The notes beneath the pieces are model-generated. The model saw only the letters and a program-made list of their open reading frames with translations. It did no database searches and was not told the DNA's origin. A DNA stretch of 64,000 nucleotides from the NCBI GenBank assembly GCA_030407085.1, contig CM059583.1, forward strand, positions 24,836,001-24,900,000. The letters run 5' to 3'. This DNA comes from Trichopria drosophilae. Taxonomy: Eukaryota > Arthropoda > Insecta > Hymenoptera > Diapriidae. A program made the position numbers and the translations under genes. Of this stretch, positions 48,790 to 62,358 are shown piece after piece; position 1 is the stretch's first letter, and each line of letters opens with the position of its first letter.

Positions 48790-50060
48790 TTAAAGAGTGC
48801 TTACATAATTAAAACAAGCCTTTGAAGTTAAAAGGCGAGCTACAGCAGCAGTTTTTTTACTGCGACTGACCGTTAGAATTTTTCGAAAAAATGAATTCAA
48901 AAGTGCTAAATTGTCCTGGTTTTTATGTTTTGTTTGTTACAAAATAATCCATGTTTTCTGAAAATTCTATTGATTTTCATTTCTGAAGGATTTATGAAAC
49001 AAAGAGGTTATCTCATGTTCTAACCAAAAAGTAAAATTTAGTTTCTTTAGAAAAATTGCAATTTTTCAAGTTTTTGCATTAAAAACAAAAAAATTTATAT
49101 ATTTGACTCATAAAAGACAATATTGATTATACTTTTAAGAAGATTATACTAAACTCTTAAAATAGCCCTTTCAAATTTTCATGTTGCAAGCAGAATCCAC
49201 TTGCGGCAAGTAGAAATCCACTTACTGATCGCATAACAAGAGGATTTCCACTTGCGGCAAGAGAATTCGGCTTGCGGTAAGAGAACGTCTTAAGATTGTA
49301 CAAATGATTAATTTCAAGATATTTTAAGGTATTGTTTTTAAGCAATTAAATCTCTTATTCTTTTTTGATCGAACAGACGAGTTGCTGCCATAAGAAAAAA
49401 TTAAAAGTATCCATCATAAAAACATCCTGATTTCGTCGTCTAAGCCGTACATCAAATATTTATTTTTCATTTAATAAGTGCGAGCATAAAAATACAATTA
49501 TTTGATCAGATAGCAAACTTTCAAAATTAACATTTGCTCCTAAAACTGTTTTGTTTTGTAATTACATTGATTCCAAAAATAATAACAGAACATAATATAA
49601 ATCATGATAAACAACTAAAGCAAAAGCAAAGTACAAGATAAACGGCACAAGAAATATTTAAATTTAGAATTAAATATTCAAAGTAATATAAAAATAACCC
49701 GTTGTAATGAACAGAAGTACGTCATTTCATTCATACTAATATCTATGACTCATTCGAATAATGTTTTAATAATCATTTACACGACTTTATTATAAGAAGA
49801 TGCAGTAAGAAATGTAAAACGGTAGGCCACACGTCAGTGTACATTTATGATGATTTTTATGATATTCAACAGCATAATACTGTAATATAATTTACATTTC
49901 ATTAATATATAATTTACGTTTCGTTAACATTTTGATTCTTTAAATACAGAAGAAATTCAAGCATAAATTCAACCACATTAAAATAAGTTACATTTTATTT
50001 TAATTTTTTAAATTTCCATTTCGAAATCAGACATTCAGTTCCATTAGTTGGAAAACTTTT
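48790..50060. other. No gene seen
   Basis: AT-rich. Near 49187-49285 there are four short direct copies of CTTGCGGCAAG/CACTTGCGG-like phrases, a local decayed tandem. No coding support. Confidence 0.35.
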
Positions 50061-50099
50061 CAAACATCACGATGACTTTATCAATAATTTTTTAACAGT

Positions 50100-50195
50100 T
50101 TTTAATTCTTGTAAAAAATTGAGGACCGACCTCGGAATTTGTACCTGGGACCTTTCGAGTACCGATCCAATGCTCCTCTTCTTCGCAAAACTGGT
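50100..50195 (-). repeat. tRNA-derived SINE-like fragment
   Basis: Minus strand: GAGCATTGGATCGG resembles an A box and AGGTCCCAGGTACAAATTCC a B box, with CTCGAAAGG between. It ends in GAGGTCGGTCCTCAATTTTTT, similar to the plus-strand copy at 62095-62225. Confidence 0.4.
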
Positions 50196-50644
50196 CGCAT
50201 TTGAAGTTTTAATGACAATTTCGAATATCCACTGACACAGAAATATAAATTCAACTAGTTCAAATACATTCAATTAAATATCTGTAGTTATTATTAAGAA
50301 GAAATAAAACCACCGTTTTTTTCAATAAATATAAAAAAGGTTATTATGGCAATAGTAAAGCTGGCAGAATCAAAAGATGTTAAAAATATCTGATTTAATC
50401 AAATCTCAAAATTATTCTAGATATAAAGTTAACTAGAACTAGAACAAAATTGTTCTAGATGATAAGATAAAACTAACTTAATTCATAAATTTCAAAATAA
50501 AAACATGGTAAGGATTGCCTTGCCATTAATATTATTATCTTCGTCGTCGGTTCTTTTTTCAGTAGTTTCTTGAATAATCCATATCACTATCGATTATTAT
50601 ATTAAAAGTGATCAATTATGTTCTAAACTTTCTTTTTCTATCAT

Positions 50645-50862
50645 TTTCACTATGCTTGAACAAAGTTTAGGAATATTGACTCAATATGTGACTACCGGTT
50701 AGCTACTAAATATTTAGTTCACTATAGATTAGTTAAATTATTTATGGTATCGATTGAACCACATTTAATTAATTCAGCTAATATATTGTAGGAAATTCGT
50801 CAACATTCAGATGCTATCAGGCAACCACAGAGTTAATGTTATTACACTTCTTTCTCAGTGTT
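50645..50862. mobile_element. TGTGGTTGCC-family MITE (copy 2)
   Basis: The right end, reverse-complemented, reads CACTGAGAAAGAAG...CTGTGGTTGCCTGATAGC; the left carries CAATATGTGACTACCGGTTAGC. Same layout and size as 1327-1562. Left border approximate. Confidence 0.5.
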
Positions 50863-50869
50863 ACTATCA

Positions 50870-52780
50870 AAATAACTTCTAACTATATAGTAATATAATG
50901 TCTTGTGTAATATGAAATCTTTTATTCAGGTTATCTGCAGAACACCAAAACGAGTACAGTAATTCAAATTCGTTCAATAATTGACACAATAAGAAAAAAA
51001 TATAATGACAGCAATTATTCCTTATTCGTTTTAAATTAGAGAATATCTTATCGTCAAAATCTATCAATTACTCTTTGGTTAATAGCAAATGGCTAATGTA
51101 TTTTACAAAAATTTTTCAGGCCTACAATCTACAACAAATTTTATATAAACACAGTGATTACTGAAATTAATTCACAGTTTCTGTCATAGTGTCACAAAGG
51201 TTAAATCAGTCATTAAATATTTGAGTTTATTTCCGAGACCCCAAATTATACACTAAATCTAATTCGAAATACAATTTTAAAATATTCTGCAAATTGTCAT
51301 TTTGCATATACAAAGTATAAGGTTTCGTTAGATTTCACCAGAAATGACCTGTATTTGATTAATTAGATAATACCATAGGCCGGTTCCTACATCAATCCTA
51401 CACTTATTTCCAGGATTTAACCACGTTTATAAACGGGTTTTATTTTTAGTAAAAGAAGCGCATAATGAAATACACTTGATCGTTCCAGAAACCGTAATTG
51501 AAACTGATCGACATATCCGCATATAGGAAAGTTTTAGACGATTTTAGAGTCACAAACGTTGGAAATAACTTGTTTGACTGCACCACGTGCGAACGGACCA
51601 CACGAATGCCAACTTATGCAAAGTATCCAAGATATTGGAATATTTGAAAACCGGTAATTTGCCGCCGAATGACAAGATTCTTGGTCAATCCCAAGATCAT
51701 GGCCAACCACTGGACTGGACCGATTTCTAGGTAGGTCTCCAATTTCGACTACATTGTTTCGCTATCCTTGGCCTTGGCCAAATTTTCTTTCTACATGACC
51801 TTCAACTTTTACATGCAAATTCCAGAAATAGAAACTCATAATAAAGGAGGAAATACAGGGTTAGAAGATCTACTAATATAATGATATCAAAATATGTATG
51901 TTTGGCACCAGTTGTTTATTGAACAAAGAATTATAAACAAACAGTTTTAAATCATGTTTGCATACAGAAAGTTAGGTTAGGTATTTTGCAATGTCTCAAA
52001 AGATTTTTTAACTTTTTAATGTAAATAAACCTTCTATGAAAGTTTGATTTTGAAAATTTACTTTACTCAACGCGGAAAAAATAGTCCAGTTGTCAGAACC
52101 ATAAAAATTGTTTTAAATAAAAAAAGCCTATAAATGTTTCAGACAACCATATAAATAGTAGTGACTACTATAAATGATACAACCATAGAATAATCTAAAC
52201 ATCTAATTAGGTTTTCCTTTTCCAGAAAATTATACTCGACTGATGGTTTCAAATTAAAATAAACATTCACGTAATTTTTTTGTTGACTATTAATAAAACA
52301 AATTATATTTTATAAACAGGTTCAATATTTGTGCGAAATTTAACACGTTTGTACTTGCAAACCTGTTACTTTTCGTAAGAGGCGTAGAACTAAATTTCGC
52401 AAGAATTTTCGAATAAATTTCGTTGATTTCAAAATAGTTATACCTGTGCAAGACCGTGTAAATATGCTTAATATGAACATATTGAGTAATATTTTCTGTC
52501 TTCTTGAAAGGGTAAATATCGACTTCCTTTTCTGGAAAGAAACATATTTTATTCTTGTGTGTTAGATCACTAGTGACGAGTCTTACTTGAGAAAAGAATA
52601 CATTATATAATAGATCATTTATGGAATCCAGAGTTTGAACTGTAGGAAATATCAAAATTCATTGACTATTAACATTTGAAAATAAATATTGCAAATATAA
52701 ACTTGTCATAAACATTTACTACACATTTTTCTACACAAATTTAAAAGAATACGAAAACGTATGGGGGAGAATGATCCCTT
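50870..52780. other. No gene seen; one G+C-richer patch
   Basis: 51480-51800 is richer in G+C, with CACGTG near 51594 and repeated CTTGGTCAATCC/CCTTGGCC phrases. The 121-codon minus frame at 52655-52290 has no recognisable domain. Confidence 0.3.
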
Positions 52781-52784
52781 ACCA

Positions 52785-52960
52785 ACCTCGTAGATGGCGC
52801 TGCCATCAGAATTGATAGGAGTGTGACTGGAACGCTGTCATAATATTCGCAATATCGTCGTAGGTTCGGTTTGCACTTACCATTTTATTCGTCGGCCATC
52901 ATGTACGATTATATTTTAACAACAAAATCGAAAGATAGGCCGTTTAAATTAGTTATGACG
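52785..52960. repeat. Dispersed about 170-bp repeat, copy 2
   Basis: Contains TAGATGGCGCTGCCATCAG and GTGTGACTGGAACGCTGTCAT; partner of 22336-22510. Confidence 0.5.
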
Positions 52961-52969
52961 AATTTAATG

Positions 52970-54970
52970 TTCGCAATTACATGTAAGAGGTAAAATATTA
53001 TTGATAATATCTTTATCTGTCCCATATTTACCAATAATGTGACCTTAACAGTTTTAATCGAATTACTATATCAATTTACTCATAAAAAATATATTCCATT
53101 TTCATTTAAAAAATAATGTTGAAAGAAAGTTTTGTTACATTGGCATTTTCAACGCGCATAATGATAGGTTGAGTTCGTATTTCCAGAATTCCTAAAACGA
53201 AAAAAATAAACTTCCGTGAAACAGCACAGTCGCATTAGCATAATCGCACAATGCTCTGATTTACTTCTAATTTTTATAACGCAACATGACTCGGAACCTC
53301 ATCAGAGGTGAAAGTTTTCAGTAAAATATTGCTAATTTCTTCCCGAAGAAAGTATAATTTACAACAAAATTAGTCTGCTATGTAAATCACAATCAAATAA
53401 GTGCAAAAAATGTAAGCTGTATGTAGCGTACAATGTAATTTATTTTCGAAATTATTGGAGTACTTTTTCTCGTGTTTAAAAATAGAACAGTCTATATTTT
53501 GTTCTCTACTAAGCTATGTCTGCTATTTTCTCATTCGAGTTTACACAGAAAAAAATCAGAACACATAATTCTGAGTTGAGAAGGTCCATAATATTCAACT
53601 AATTGGAAACTTTCCATGTTTCAGACTCTTATGGAATTTGATTAAATTTCATAATTGTAGGCAGGGTCAAAAGGGTAAATTTTGTAGAACAATAGTAATG
53701 AAATTTTTTATTCTCATAAATAATAAACAATAATATTTTAATATAACTAAAAAACGTGATGCTCATTAAAAAGGTGACTATAAAATCAACTTGTATTTCA
53801 TACATCGAAGGATTTGATGGCGCTTCTTCTAATATGAATTCCTAAGGAGAAAATACGTCGTATAAATTGTGCCAATAACGGATATAAATGGTAAGTAAAT
53901 ATAACCAAAACATACGGTAGTACTACAGAATATCTTGGAATAATAGCGCAAAAAAAAGATCGTAAATAGCCTCGTCTAAAATGCAAAAATTAACGGTAAA
54001 AGCTGCTTAGAAACAATTAAAAAAATTATATAACATAAAGAATGATTTATTTTATACTTACATAAGAATTAAATGTGTATGCTTTCTGTCGTAAAGTCAT
54101 AAAATCGCATAATTATTAACTGCCATCCATTCATACATCGTGAATATAAAAATAATGAATACTAAGGAAAACTACTTATGTTCTATAAATTATGAAAACG
54201 TTGTTTATATAAAGAAACAATTATTTTCATTTGCTTGTAAAACTGAACAAAGAATCATCGTTTTTTAAACTGATTTATTATAAAATTACATTTGTGTGTG
54301 TATTATTAGGTTCTTTATTTCTGTAGCTTTATATAAGACTTTTAAGTGCGTTAAACAATTGAAATTTCCATAAGGATTTATAAAACATACGGGAATTTAC
54401 ATTACAAAAATATGAACTTTCACTTTTAGTAATTTGAGATGTAAGGAAGGTGTGAATGGGTAATAAGAAAAGTATTGTGTATATAATTTTACCGATTACA
54501 AAAATGTTGAACTCATTAAATCTAAATTATACATATTTGTGATATTTTTATAGAACTTAAAAAGATTTTTTTGTTGGCGAAAAATTATTATTGCAAACTT
54601 TATTGCACTGTTCATAATTTCAAGCAAATTCTATCATACTAATAAACAATCGTTTAGTAATTAACTGTAAATAATTGGAATACAAATTTTAAATTGCTGT
54701 CTTGCTGTCTTGAAATTAATAAAATTGTAAATTGACTGATATTACAGTCAGTTCATGTTTTTTTAAGTAAAAATTGTTTCATAAAGTTTCTGATAATAAT
54801 ATAACCTTCTTGAACTCTTACATTACCAACTGTTTCCATGTCTTTATTTAGTCAAAGAAAGTTAAAACGCAGTAATTTTGGTAGTACCTCAAACGCAATT
54901 AAAAACTTGAAATACAAATATTTTTAAAAAATCTAAAAATAATTAAATAGTCGATTTTGAATACTAATTT
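52970..54970. other. No gene seen
   Basis: AT-rich DNA without supported coding, RNA or repeat features. Confidence 0.4.
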
Positions 54971-54975
54971 CTTAA

Positions 54976-56572
54976 CCCATTAAAGACCGAATCTAGGTAA
55001 ATTCAACATCTTACAATTTTCATAGGTGCATTATTTTCTGTTTTGTCGGATCTATATTATGATTTGTGAAATCAATAATCTTCGATTTTTTTAGTAGGAT
55101 CCGGCCTTCGGACTTTTTAAAAACTAACTTCGAATTCGAAATCAGCGACTCCAAAAACACCCGAGTACTATGTACGAAGTGATTTCGCTGGATTTTAGCA
55201 AATTTATCCGCCATATTCAAACCGCCATTTTGAATTTTTGCAAACTATCTTAAAATTTGGACTCAGCAACCACAAAAACTTCCAGGTACCAAGTTAACCC
55301 ATTAAGACCCAAATGTACACAACTTTAACACGAAATTTGTCAGTAATTTTTTTATCATTACCCGTATCCGAATATCTCAGATGGGTATAAATTTCACGTC
55401 AAAAATGTTTACTCTAGAAGATAGTAGTAATGAAGAAAAAATGGCAGCACAAAAATGGCTACTAAATTCGATTTTGTTGTTCAAAACCATAGTCGCGTAT
55501 ATACTCAATCGACTGACTGGAATGAAATCACTTTAAACTTAGTATCCGGGGGTATTTAGGGTCGATTCCATAAATTCGTCCTCCATATTGGATCCGCCAT
55601 TTTGAATTTTGAAAAACTAACTTCAAATTCGGAATCAGGGACTTTAAAAACTTCTGGATACCAAGTTTAAAGTTATTTCATTCTAGTCAGTCGATTGAGT
55701 ACACGCGACTATGATTTTGAACAACACAATCGACTTTAGTAGCCATTTCTGAGCCGCTATTTGAAACGTTTTTTTTTTCATTACTTCTATCTTCTAGGCC
55801 AAACATTTTTGACGCGCAATTTATACCCATCTGAGATATTCGGATACGACTAATGATAAAAATATTACGATAAGTGAAAAGAAAAACTGAAATAATCTTG
55901 ATTTTTGTTAAATAAATGCTCGTAGTTTTTTTTTTAATTTGCAGCAATTTGCGATAAACCGGGGATATTCGAAAAAGCGTGGTTTGTGGAATAAAAAACG
56001 TCAATTCCAACAATTTTTTTATTGCATTTTAATAAAAAAAATTATTGACAAACTTCATATTAAATTTATGTACATTCGCTCCTTAATGGGTTAAAAGTTA
56101 CTTTTCATTTGGATCATATTGAGTATACGCGACTTCGATTTTGACAAAATAAAACTTTAGTAGCCATTTTGAAATTTAATTTTTTTTCATTTGTCTTATA
56201 CCCCAAACATTTTTGACGCAATATTTATATTCATATAGAAATAATCCCTGAGAAATTATACTGGAAATGATTAAAAAATAACCATAACTATCAAGAAAAT
56301 AAATCAATACATTTTTTTCCACGATCGTAAATATAAATATAAATTTTACAATAAAATTTAATTCTCTTTTTTCAAAAATCACTAATTATATGCCGTTATT
56401 TGTGAACGAAACTAACAAGAAAACACTAGAAACAATTTTTCGATACACCATTCGAAAGAGCAAAGTTTGGGCAAAAAAAAATCTACTTAAAATTTTTGTT
56501 TCTCCACGTTTTAATACTACAAAGTACTGCCAAAATTCATGTTAAATTTATGTCCATTCGGTCCTTAATGTG
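54976..56572. mobile_element. TTAA-flanked long-TIR element, interrupted by a nested copy
   Basis: TTAA at 54972-54975 and 56573-56576. Left end CCCATTAAAGACCGAATCTA; right end reverse-complemented CACATTAAGGACCGAATGGA, followed by ACATAAATTTAACATGAATT. Without the insert at 55298-56090 it would be about 800 bp, the same size as the inserted element. The interior has paired CCGCCATTTTGAATTT and TAGTAGCCATTT phrases in inverted order. Confidence 0.7.
55298..56090. mobile_element. TTAA-flanked long-TIR element nested in a family member
   Basis: TTAA at 55294-55297 and 56091-56094. Ends CCCATTAAGACCCAAATGTA and, inverted, CCCATTAAGGAGCGAATGTA. TIR similarity reaches deep inside (TTTGTCARTAATTTTTTT, TCCGAATATCTCAGATGGGT, ATAGTCGCGT). 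Removing it restores the outer element's GGTACCAAG-TTAA-AAGTTAC. No transposase; the 108-codon minus frame is a by-product. Confidence 0.75.
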
Positions 56573-56617
56573 TTAAACTACATTATGAGTTTTGTGTTTA
56601 GATAGTACGGAACCTAT

Positions 56618-56815
56618 CAGGAGTCCCTAACTTTCTTGGAGTAAGATTTCACCGCTTATTGAGTGAGAATTCAGCTACTCTAGTGAGTACTACGTATGGA
56701 CATAGAATGTAAGTAACTTACTATGTGCGATAGTTCACTCTTAAAGAGTGACAAATTCCTCTTTTAATAGAGTGGCTCAAATTTCACTCCAAATACTCCA
56801 AAAAATGTAAGGGTA
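56618..56815. mobile_element. GAGTG-rich MITE (copy 2)
   Basis: Left GTCCCTAACTTTCTTGGAGT; right, reverse-complemented, ACCCTTACATTTTTTGGAGT. Internal GAGTGA boxes as in 30145-30647, but only about 200 bp, so it is an internally deleted relative. Borders approximate. Confidence 0.55.
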
Positions 56816-56829
56816 GTAAAGTACGATTT

Positions 56830-59800
56830 TCACAATTTTTATGACAAAATCGTTCATATCAAGACTATTTTTTTTCATTTTTCGGATTTTGCATATTTTT
56901 AAAACTAGTCATCTTGGAATAAAAAACATGTTTATCATGTTTTCTTCTCAAAAACTCTTAAGAACTAATTACAAATTTCCTCTATCATCAACTAAATCAA
57001 CGCATTATTAACCCTGTTGTTTAAATAATAAATAACAAAAGCTGAAGGTAAACATAAGCTTAAATTCATGATCGTATTATAAATTTTTTACCTATCTTAT
57101 AATTTTAGAAGTATAGATTTCTCTCATCTGAAAAAGAAAGTTGTTTGATTCACTTTCAATAATGTACAATTTAATATGAGAGTGACTGGTTTATCCATCA
57201 CCACAAAAACACGATAAATAACTTACGATAGGAGACAAAATAAAAATGGAACTTTCTATAAATAGACTTTCGTCTCCTGTCAAGTTCAAGCAATTTTCCC
57301 ATAGATTATTTTTTTAGATATCAAAAATGGGAATTTTTAAATTACACCTATTAGCTTAAATCTAATTTATATCGACATATAATACACGTTATAATTAATT
57401 CGCAAATTACTATTGAGCCGCGAAAAAAATGTAGCAACTAATGATTCCAGTGGCTGTTTACAGTCGAAATCATAGTCCTGCAGAAAGTGCAATCTAAAGC
57501 AAAGGATTTAAAAAATAGAATATCTTCTTACAAAAGTATAAACACTTTCTTTGATGGCCTGATAATTCGATGGTTTTAAAAGTTCCATTTTCAAAATTAC
57601 TTTGTGGTATGAATAATTCTATATTTCAATCATCAGATAAATATAAAGTGAACCATACTAAAGTTATAAAGTTATTTAATGAATATTTGAAAAAGAATTT
57701 GCAAAATAACAAAAGTCTGTATTATTTTATTTGTAAGAAAACACACAATAAATGTTTAAATTATAATAAATTTGAAAAATGTGTTTTATATATTTTACAA
57801 TAATTTTCCTTGCATAAGAATTAATTTAACTATAACCACAAAAAATATACACGAAAAATAGATTCCATTAAAAAAATTCTCAATATGAACAAAATCCAGA
57901 ACATTCTTATATAGTTAAAACTATTAAAAAATGTCCAATCAATTATGCATTCTGATACTTTATTTTAATTTATTTTCGATAGAATTTATCCAAAAAAAAA
58001 TAAATCAAAATAAAGCTTCAGAGTGGAAATTTTCCCAGAAATCCAAATTTGGGTTCAGATTTCTTCTCCAAAACTGGGCATACGCAAAATGCGCGAAAAC
58101 TGGAACAAATCGTTGAAAAAATTGAATTTTCATTTTTAAGAAATATAGCAAAAAACTATAAAAACCCCAGATCACTTATATAATTATTTCAAAGTATGTA
58201 CTTGTAACTATATTTGGCCTAATCCAAGTAGGTATTTTTAAATTATGAATTTTTAATGAAAAAGTCGTTTTTTCGATCTACTGTTCATGCGTTAGCTAAA
58301 AACGTAAATAGGACTGAATTCTTCAAACTTCCAATCGATTTGCACTATTTAAATATTTTTTTGACTGAAAATCACGGTTTTTAAAGCAAAAAGAGTGTTT
58401 TAAATTTAATTTTAAAAAATGTCAAATTTTGCTGAAGAAAAATTGAAGATTGTGAAACTTCTGTAAGAAATAAGAACTTGAAATTTTACCTGGACACATA
58501 GATATGTATAAATTTTAAGTAAATATTGAACTCTTTATGGACATTTTTAACTGAAAAAGTACATCCTTTATTTTTGCATTTCAACCCAAAAATGTAGTAA
58601 TACCCCTACAATAATACGCTTACCCTAAAATCCTTTGGCTGGTAAAATTACAAGAGTTATTTCAAAATACATGTCAAGTTTAAGCAAACAAAACTAACCT
58701 ACATTACAAAAGTGAAAATCGTTTGGTTTATTATTACTCAATCAACGAATAAAAATTGATCTAAACGAAATTTCATATGCAGGTAGTTGACCTGAAGTAC
58801 CGCGGGAGCCGTTTGAAATCTCGATCAATCAGATAAATCTCCTGGGACACGTGATTTTAACAACCTGTTTGACAACCACTACTGAAAGCTAATTTATATC
58901 GGATTTGTACAAGGATTGCTGTTGATACATGGGTGCTACCTTTTGAAAATGTCTCAGAAGCTCGTCAATCGTCAAAAAAGTGCAAAAAATTTGTTAAAAA
59001 AAAAAACTTATTGTCGTTTTTATGTAACTAATCTTAGTTTAAATTAGGTTTTTTACAATAAAAATTACATTCTGTCAACCCTCCCAAAAGCAATTATAAA
59101 ATAAATCATACAAATTAGCAAAAAAAAAATTTGTTTACTATTTTACCTGCATAAATAATTAAACATTCTAAAAAACTCAGTAAAAGACGCATTTCTATTT
59201 CATATGATCTTGTTTCACAAGATTGAGCTGAACTAGAAAGTGATTGACAAATTCAAGCAGTAAATTCACGCAAAATGTCTAATAAATTAATAATGTCAAT
59301 AAAAATTATATTTTATAAACCCATTCAAAATAAAATTTACATTTTACATGAATTTTTAAAAGTTATCGTGTTTAAAATAAGTATGGAATTTTTCTTGGAA
59401 AAGTACCAAAATAATTGTTGAAATCAAATATTTTTGATCTATTTCTAAGTTTAAGACCTGAGACATTTTTTCACACATAAATAAAAACTATGACAATGTT
59501 TATTTATTCTCAACTTCAGTAATAAATAAAAAATAACTCCTGTATCTGTTCTTATTTCATTTTAAGAACTATAAAGTGTTATGAATTAAAAATGGAATGC
59601 ACTATAGTTTAGAAATGATTCTACGCTATCAAAAAATATTTCTAAAAAGAAATGTTCAATTTATCAACTCAAAATTTCAGAACTGTAACATAAACAAAAC
59701 GTTGAAGTTCATTACGTAACAACAATGACATTATTTTTAATTATCATTTCCGTACTCGTTTCATACAGTACTTTTTTCCGTCCACGCATAATTGTCTATG

Positions 59801-59835
59801 CATCAGACAGGATATTAAAAGATCTAAAAATGCAC
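56830..59835. other. No gene seen
   Basis: Very AT-rich. Frames of 77 codons (57570-57803) and 61 codons (57931-58116) lack domains. A small G+C-richer patch lies at 58785-58870. Confidence 0.35.
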
Positions 59836-59839
59836 TAAA

Positions 59840-60560
59840 GTATATTGTTAACGCTCCGGGAGTAGAACGCGACTTTGCGCCCGGCGGTGAAATCTTCAGG
59901 CTCAAATTATAGAGGCCCAAACCCGCTGTATCAAAAATAAATTTTGGAAGTACCAGAAATGACGAAAGAATTATTAAATTGCCCTCGTTTTTTCATTAAA
60001 AAATGGCAATTAAATTACAATTGGTTCAGAAATGGACCACTGCAGATTTTAAATCCAGGAAACGAAATTACCAAAAATTATTGCAAAATCCGACAATTGG
60101 CACAGAGTCAGGCCGCAAGAAAAACGGTACAAAAACGCAGCTTTCTTTCTGTTACGTAGATCCCTGGAGGGAAAATGATGGAAAATTGTCGACTTAAATA
60201 CTTGCTAAATTAAGCACCTCTCGCGGCAGACGCGCAATGTCTTTTACAATACCATTTGGGGAGACGAGCATGGGAAAGTACTTTATCACGGATTCTCAGA
60301 GCAAATGCAAACCGCAATCGTATATGCACACAGAAATCTCTTTGATTTACCTTACCGTTGATAAATCGCACGCGTAGGTGCGGACGAAGACATTCGATTA
60401 ATTAATTACGCGATCGTTATCGTCTCTATTCAATCCTAAAGATTCAGACCCCTGAAGGATTTCATTCCAGGCAAACTATACTGAAATTAAGTTTCCGATT
60501 TGCAGACGCCTGACAGGAATTCAATCTTTCCCTTAGATTTTATTGAACGTCAATTCCAAT
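59840..60560. other. CpG-rich island, candidate regulatory DNA
   Basis: Strings such as GCGCCCGGCGG, CTCTCGCGGCAGACGCGC and CGATTAATTAATTACGCGATCG-type homeodomain-like sites contrast with the flanks. Two overlapping frames (71 and 64 codons, 59944-60197) show no domain. Exon, enhancer and old insertion all remain possible. Confidence 0.3.
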
Positions 60561-60599
60561 TAAAGTAGTTATGAAGTATTCAACTGTTATTACTCAATT

Positions 60600-62090
60600 T
60601 ATTAACGTATCTATTGACGAAGAATCGATAATTACATGTGTCTGACGTACTACCGAAGGTATTCATTCACTAATTTTTAGTGTGTGACACATGTTCGCCT
60701 ACTCCACTAAGAAATTATATAATAATATAACAAAAAAAATTATATATAAAAAATGAAAACGGATATTTCATAAGAAACATAACGATCAAAAGCATTTAAC
60801 GTTTTTGAATTAGGTAGAATATCTGGGTGTACGTTTTCTCTTTACTCCCACAATTACATACGAATCAATCATAATTTTGCAATTGATGTAATTTTGTTAT
60901 CGTCAATTTAGACACAATCTTAGCCTCAACCATATATCAACTAGTGGTAGAAAATATATACATATCGCCTCTACTTGTGAAACAATAATCAAATAATCTC
61001 TATTAAACTTTCAGTTTATTGCCGTAGGTTTAGCAAAATGAATGCTCCAGAGTTCCTGATGAAATAATTTCAAGAGTAATTTTCGTTGTTTGACAATCGT
61101 TTTTGACCTAATCAATATATCTGCTTGTGACTACACTATATAAAAATTACTTCGTTTAACCAAATATATATGGTTCATCCTACACTAAGAAAGTATTTTC
61201 TTGAAATAAAATATTTGCATTGCTTAAACAACGAATTAAAACAAAAACTTGTAAATATTGTTGGCTCACTTTTCCTTAAACTTTCAAGTTCGACCATATC
61301 GCAACTGGACTTTACGAGCTGTTTAAAATTCTCGAGTCAAGTGCGCAGAAATAAAAACCTCTGAAACGCCGACAAATAAAAATAACTGTTATTCGACTTT
61401 GGTCTAACGCGTATATAATAATACACTTTGCGTTTACTAGCGACTGCATAACAATCGTATGCGAATTATACCGTGCTCGACTACCTTACAAAACGTTTCT
61501 AATCGTGGAGACGTCTGGTCGTAAAGAGGATGAGCGCCGTCAATTAGGCAACTTTAAGACAACTTTTTTCACCTAGTTTTTACATTTACTGAACACCAAC
61601 ACGCAATTTCCTGCTTCGTGATAGTGCTCGTTTGAAGTTTAATGTAGCTTGAAAGTACTTAGTAGTCTCAAGTTTTCAATTTATTGTGACTTAATTAATC
61701 GATTTCGTTGAGTAGGCATAGGTGTTCAATTGGTTTTCCTATTTATTCCATGTGAAAGCGGTATGAAGAAAAATTTCTCTCGTTATTTAACATTTGCTCG
61801 CCACATGAAATTTAATTTTCAATCGTCAATTCTAAAGAATTTAATAATGAACAAGTTTGTCAGTTTCAATTTATATTTCAGGCAACTAACTCCTTAAAAA
61901 GATCAGAGAAGATAAATAAATCTAAAGTAGTTTTTGTTTATTTCAATTTGATATCAAATCTAAAGATGATTATTAACTTTAGCTTTTTACTTCATAAGTA
62001 ACAATATGATATTAATACTTTGCATCTAATATTTTAGTCTTCATCAACCATTTTTCGACTAAAGTCTGAAACAATTCAGAATTAATTGCT
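60600..62090. other. No gene seen; small G+C-richer patch at 61365-61570
   Basis: The patch includes TATATAATA near 61411 followed by CpG-containing sequence, but no coding frame with support. The 64-codon frame at 61170-61364 is unrecognised. Confidence 0.3.
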
Positions 62091-62094
62091 GAAA

Positions 62095-62225
62095 TGCTGG
62101 AAAAAATTGGCGTAATGGTATTCACTTTGTATTTTCAACTACCAATCGAAAAGTCTCGAGTTCAAATTCCGACGCGTCGATTCTCCCGAGATTGGTCCTT
62201 ATATTTTTCGAAAAAAAAGAATTCT
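62095..62225 (+). repeat. tRNA-derived SINE
   Basis: A-box-like TGGCGTAATGG (62108-62118) and B-box-like GAGTTCAAATTCC (62158-62170) are spaced as in a tRNA gene, with CAATCGAAAAGTCTCGAG between. The acceptor and anticodon stems do not pair well, so it is not an intact tRNA. It ends GAGATTGGTCCTTATATTTTT. Relatives: 27505-27600 and 50195-50100. Confidence 0.5.
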
Positions 62226-62358
62226 ATTTCTATAAAAAACCAACAATGTGACAATTGAATTCTTTTCAACATCTTTGTAAAAATGTTGAATTACTGTCTT
62301 CAGAAGATCAGTTTCTTATACCTATATTATTTTACAAATCGAATTATTTAATATTTAA

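Noticed and set aside
52290..52655. 121-codon minus frame
   Set aside because: Composition is like AT-rich non-coding DNA (Ile, Phe, Asn and Lys rich), with no domain and no splice signals.
62095..62225. Intact tRNA gene
   Set aside because: A and B boxes are recognisable but acceptor and anticodon stems do not pair, and similar fragments occur elsewhere, so it is called SINE-like.
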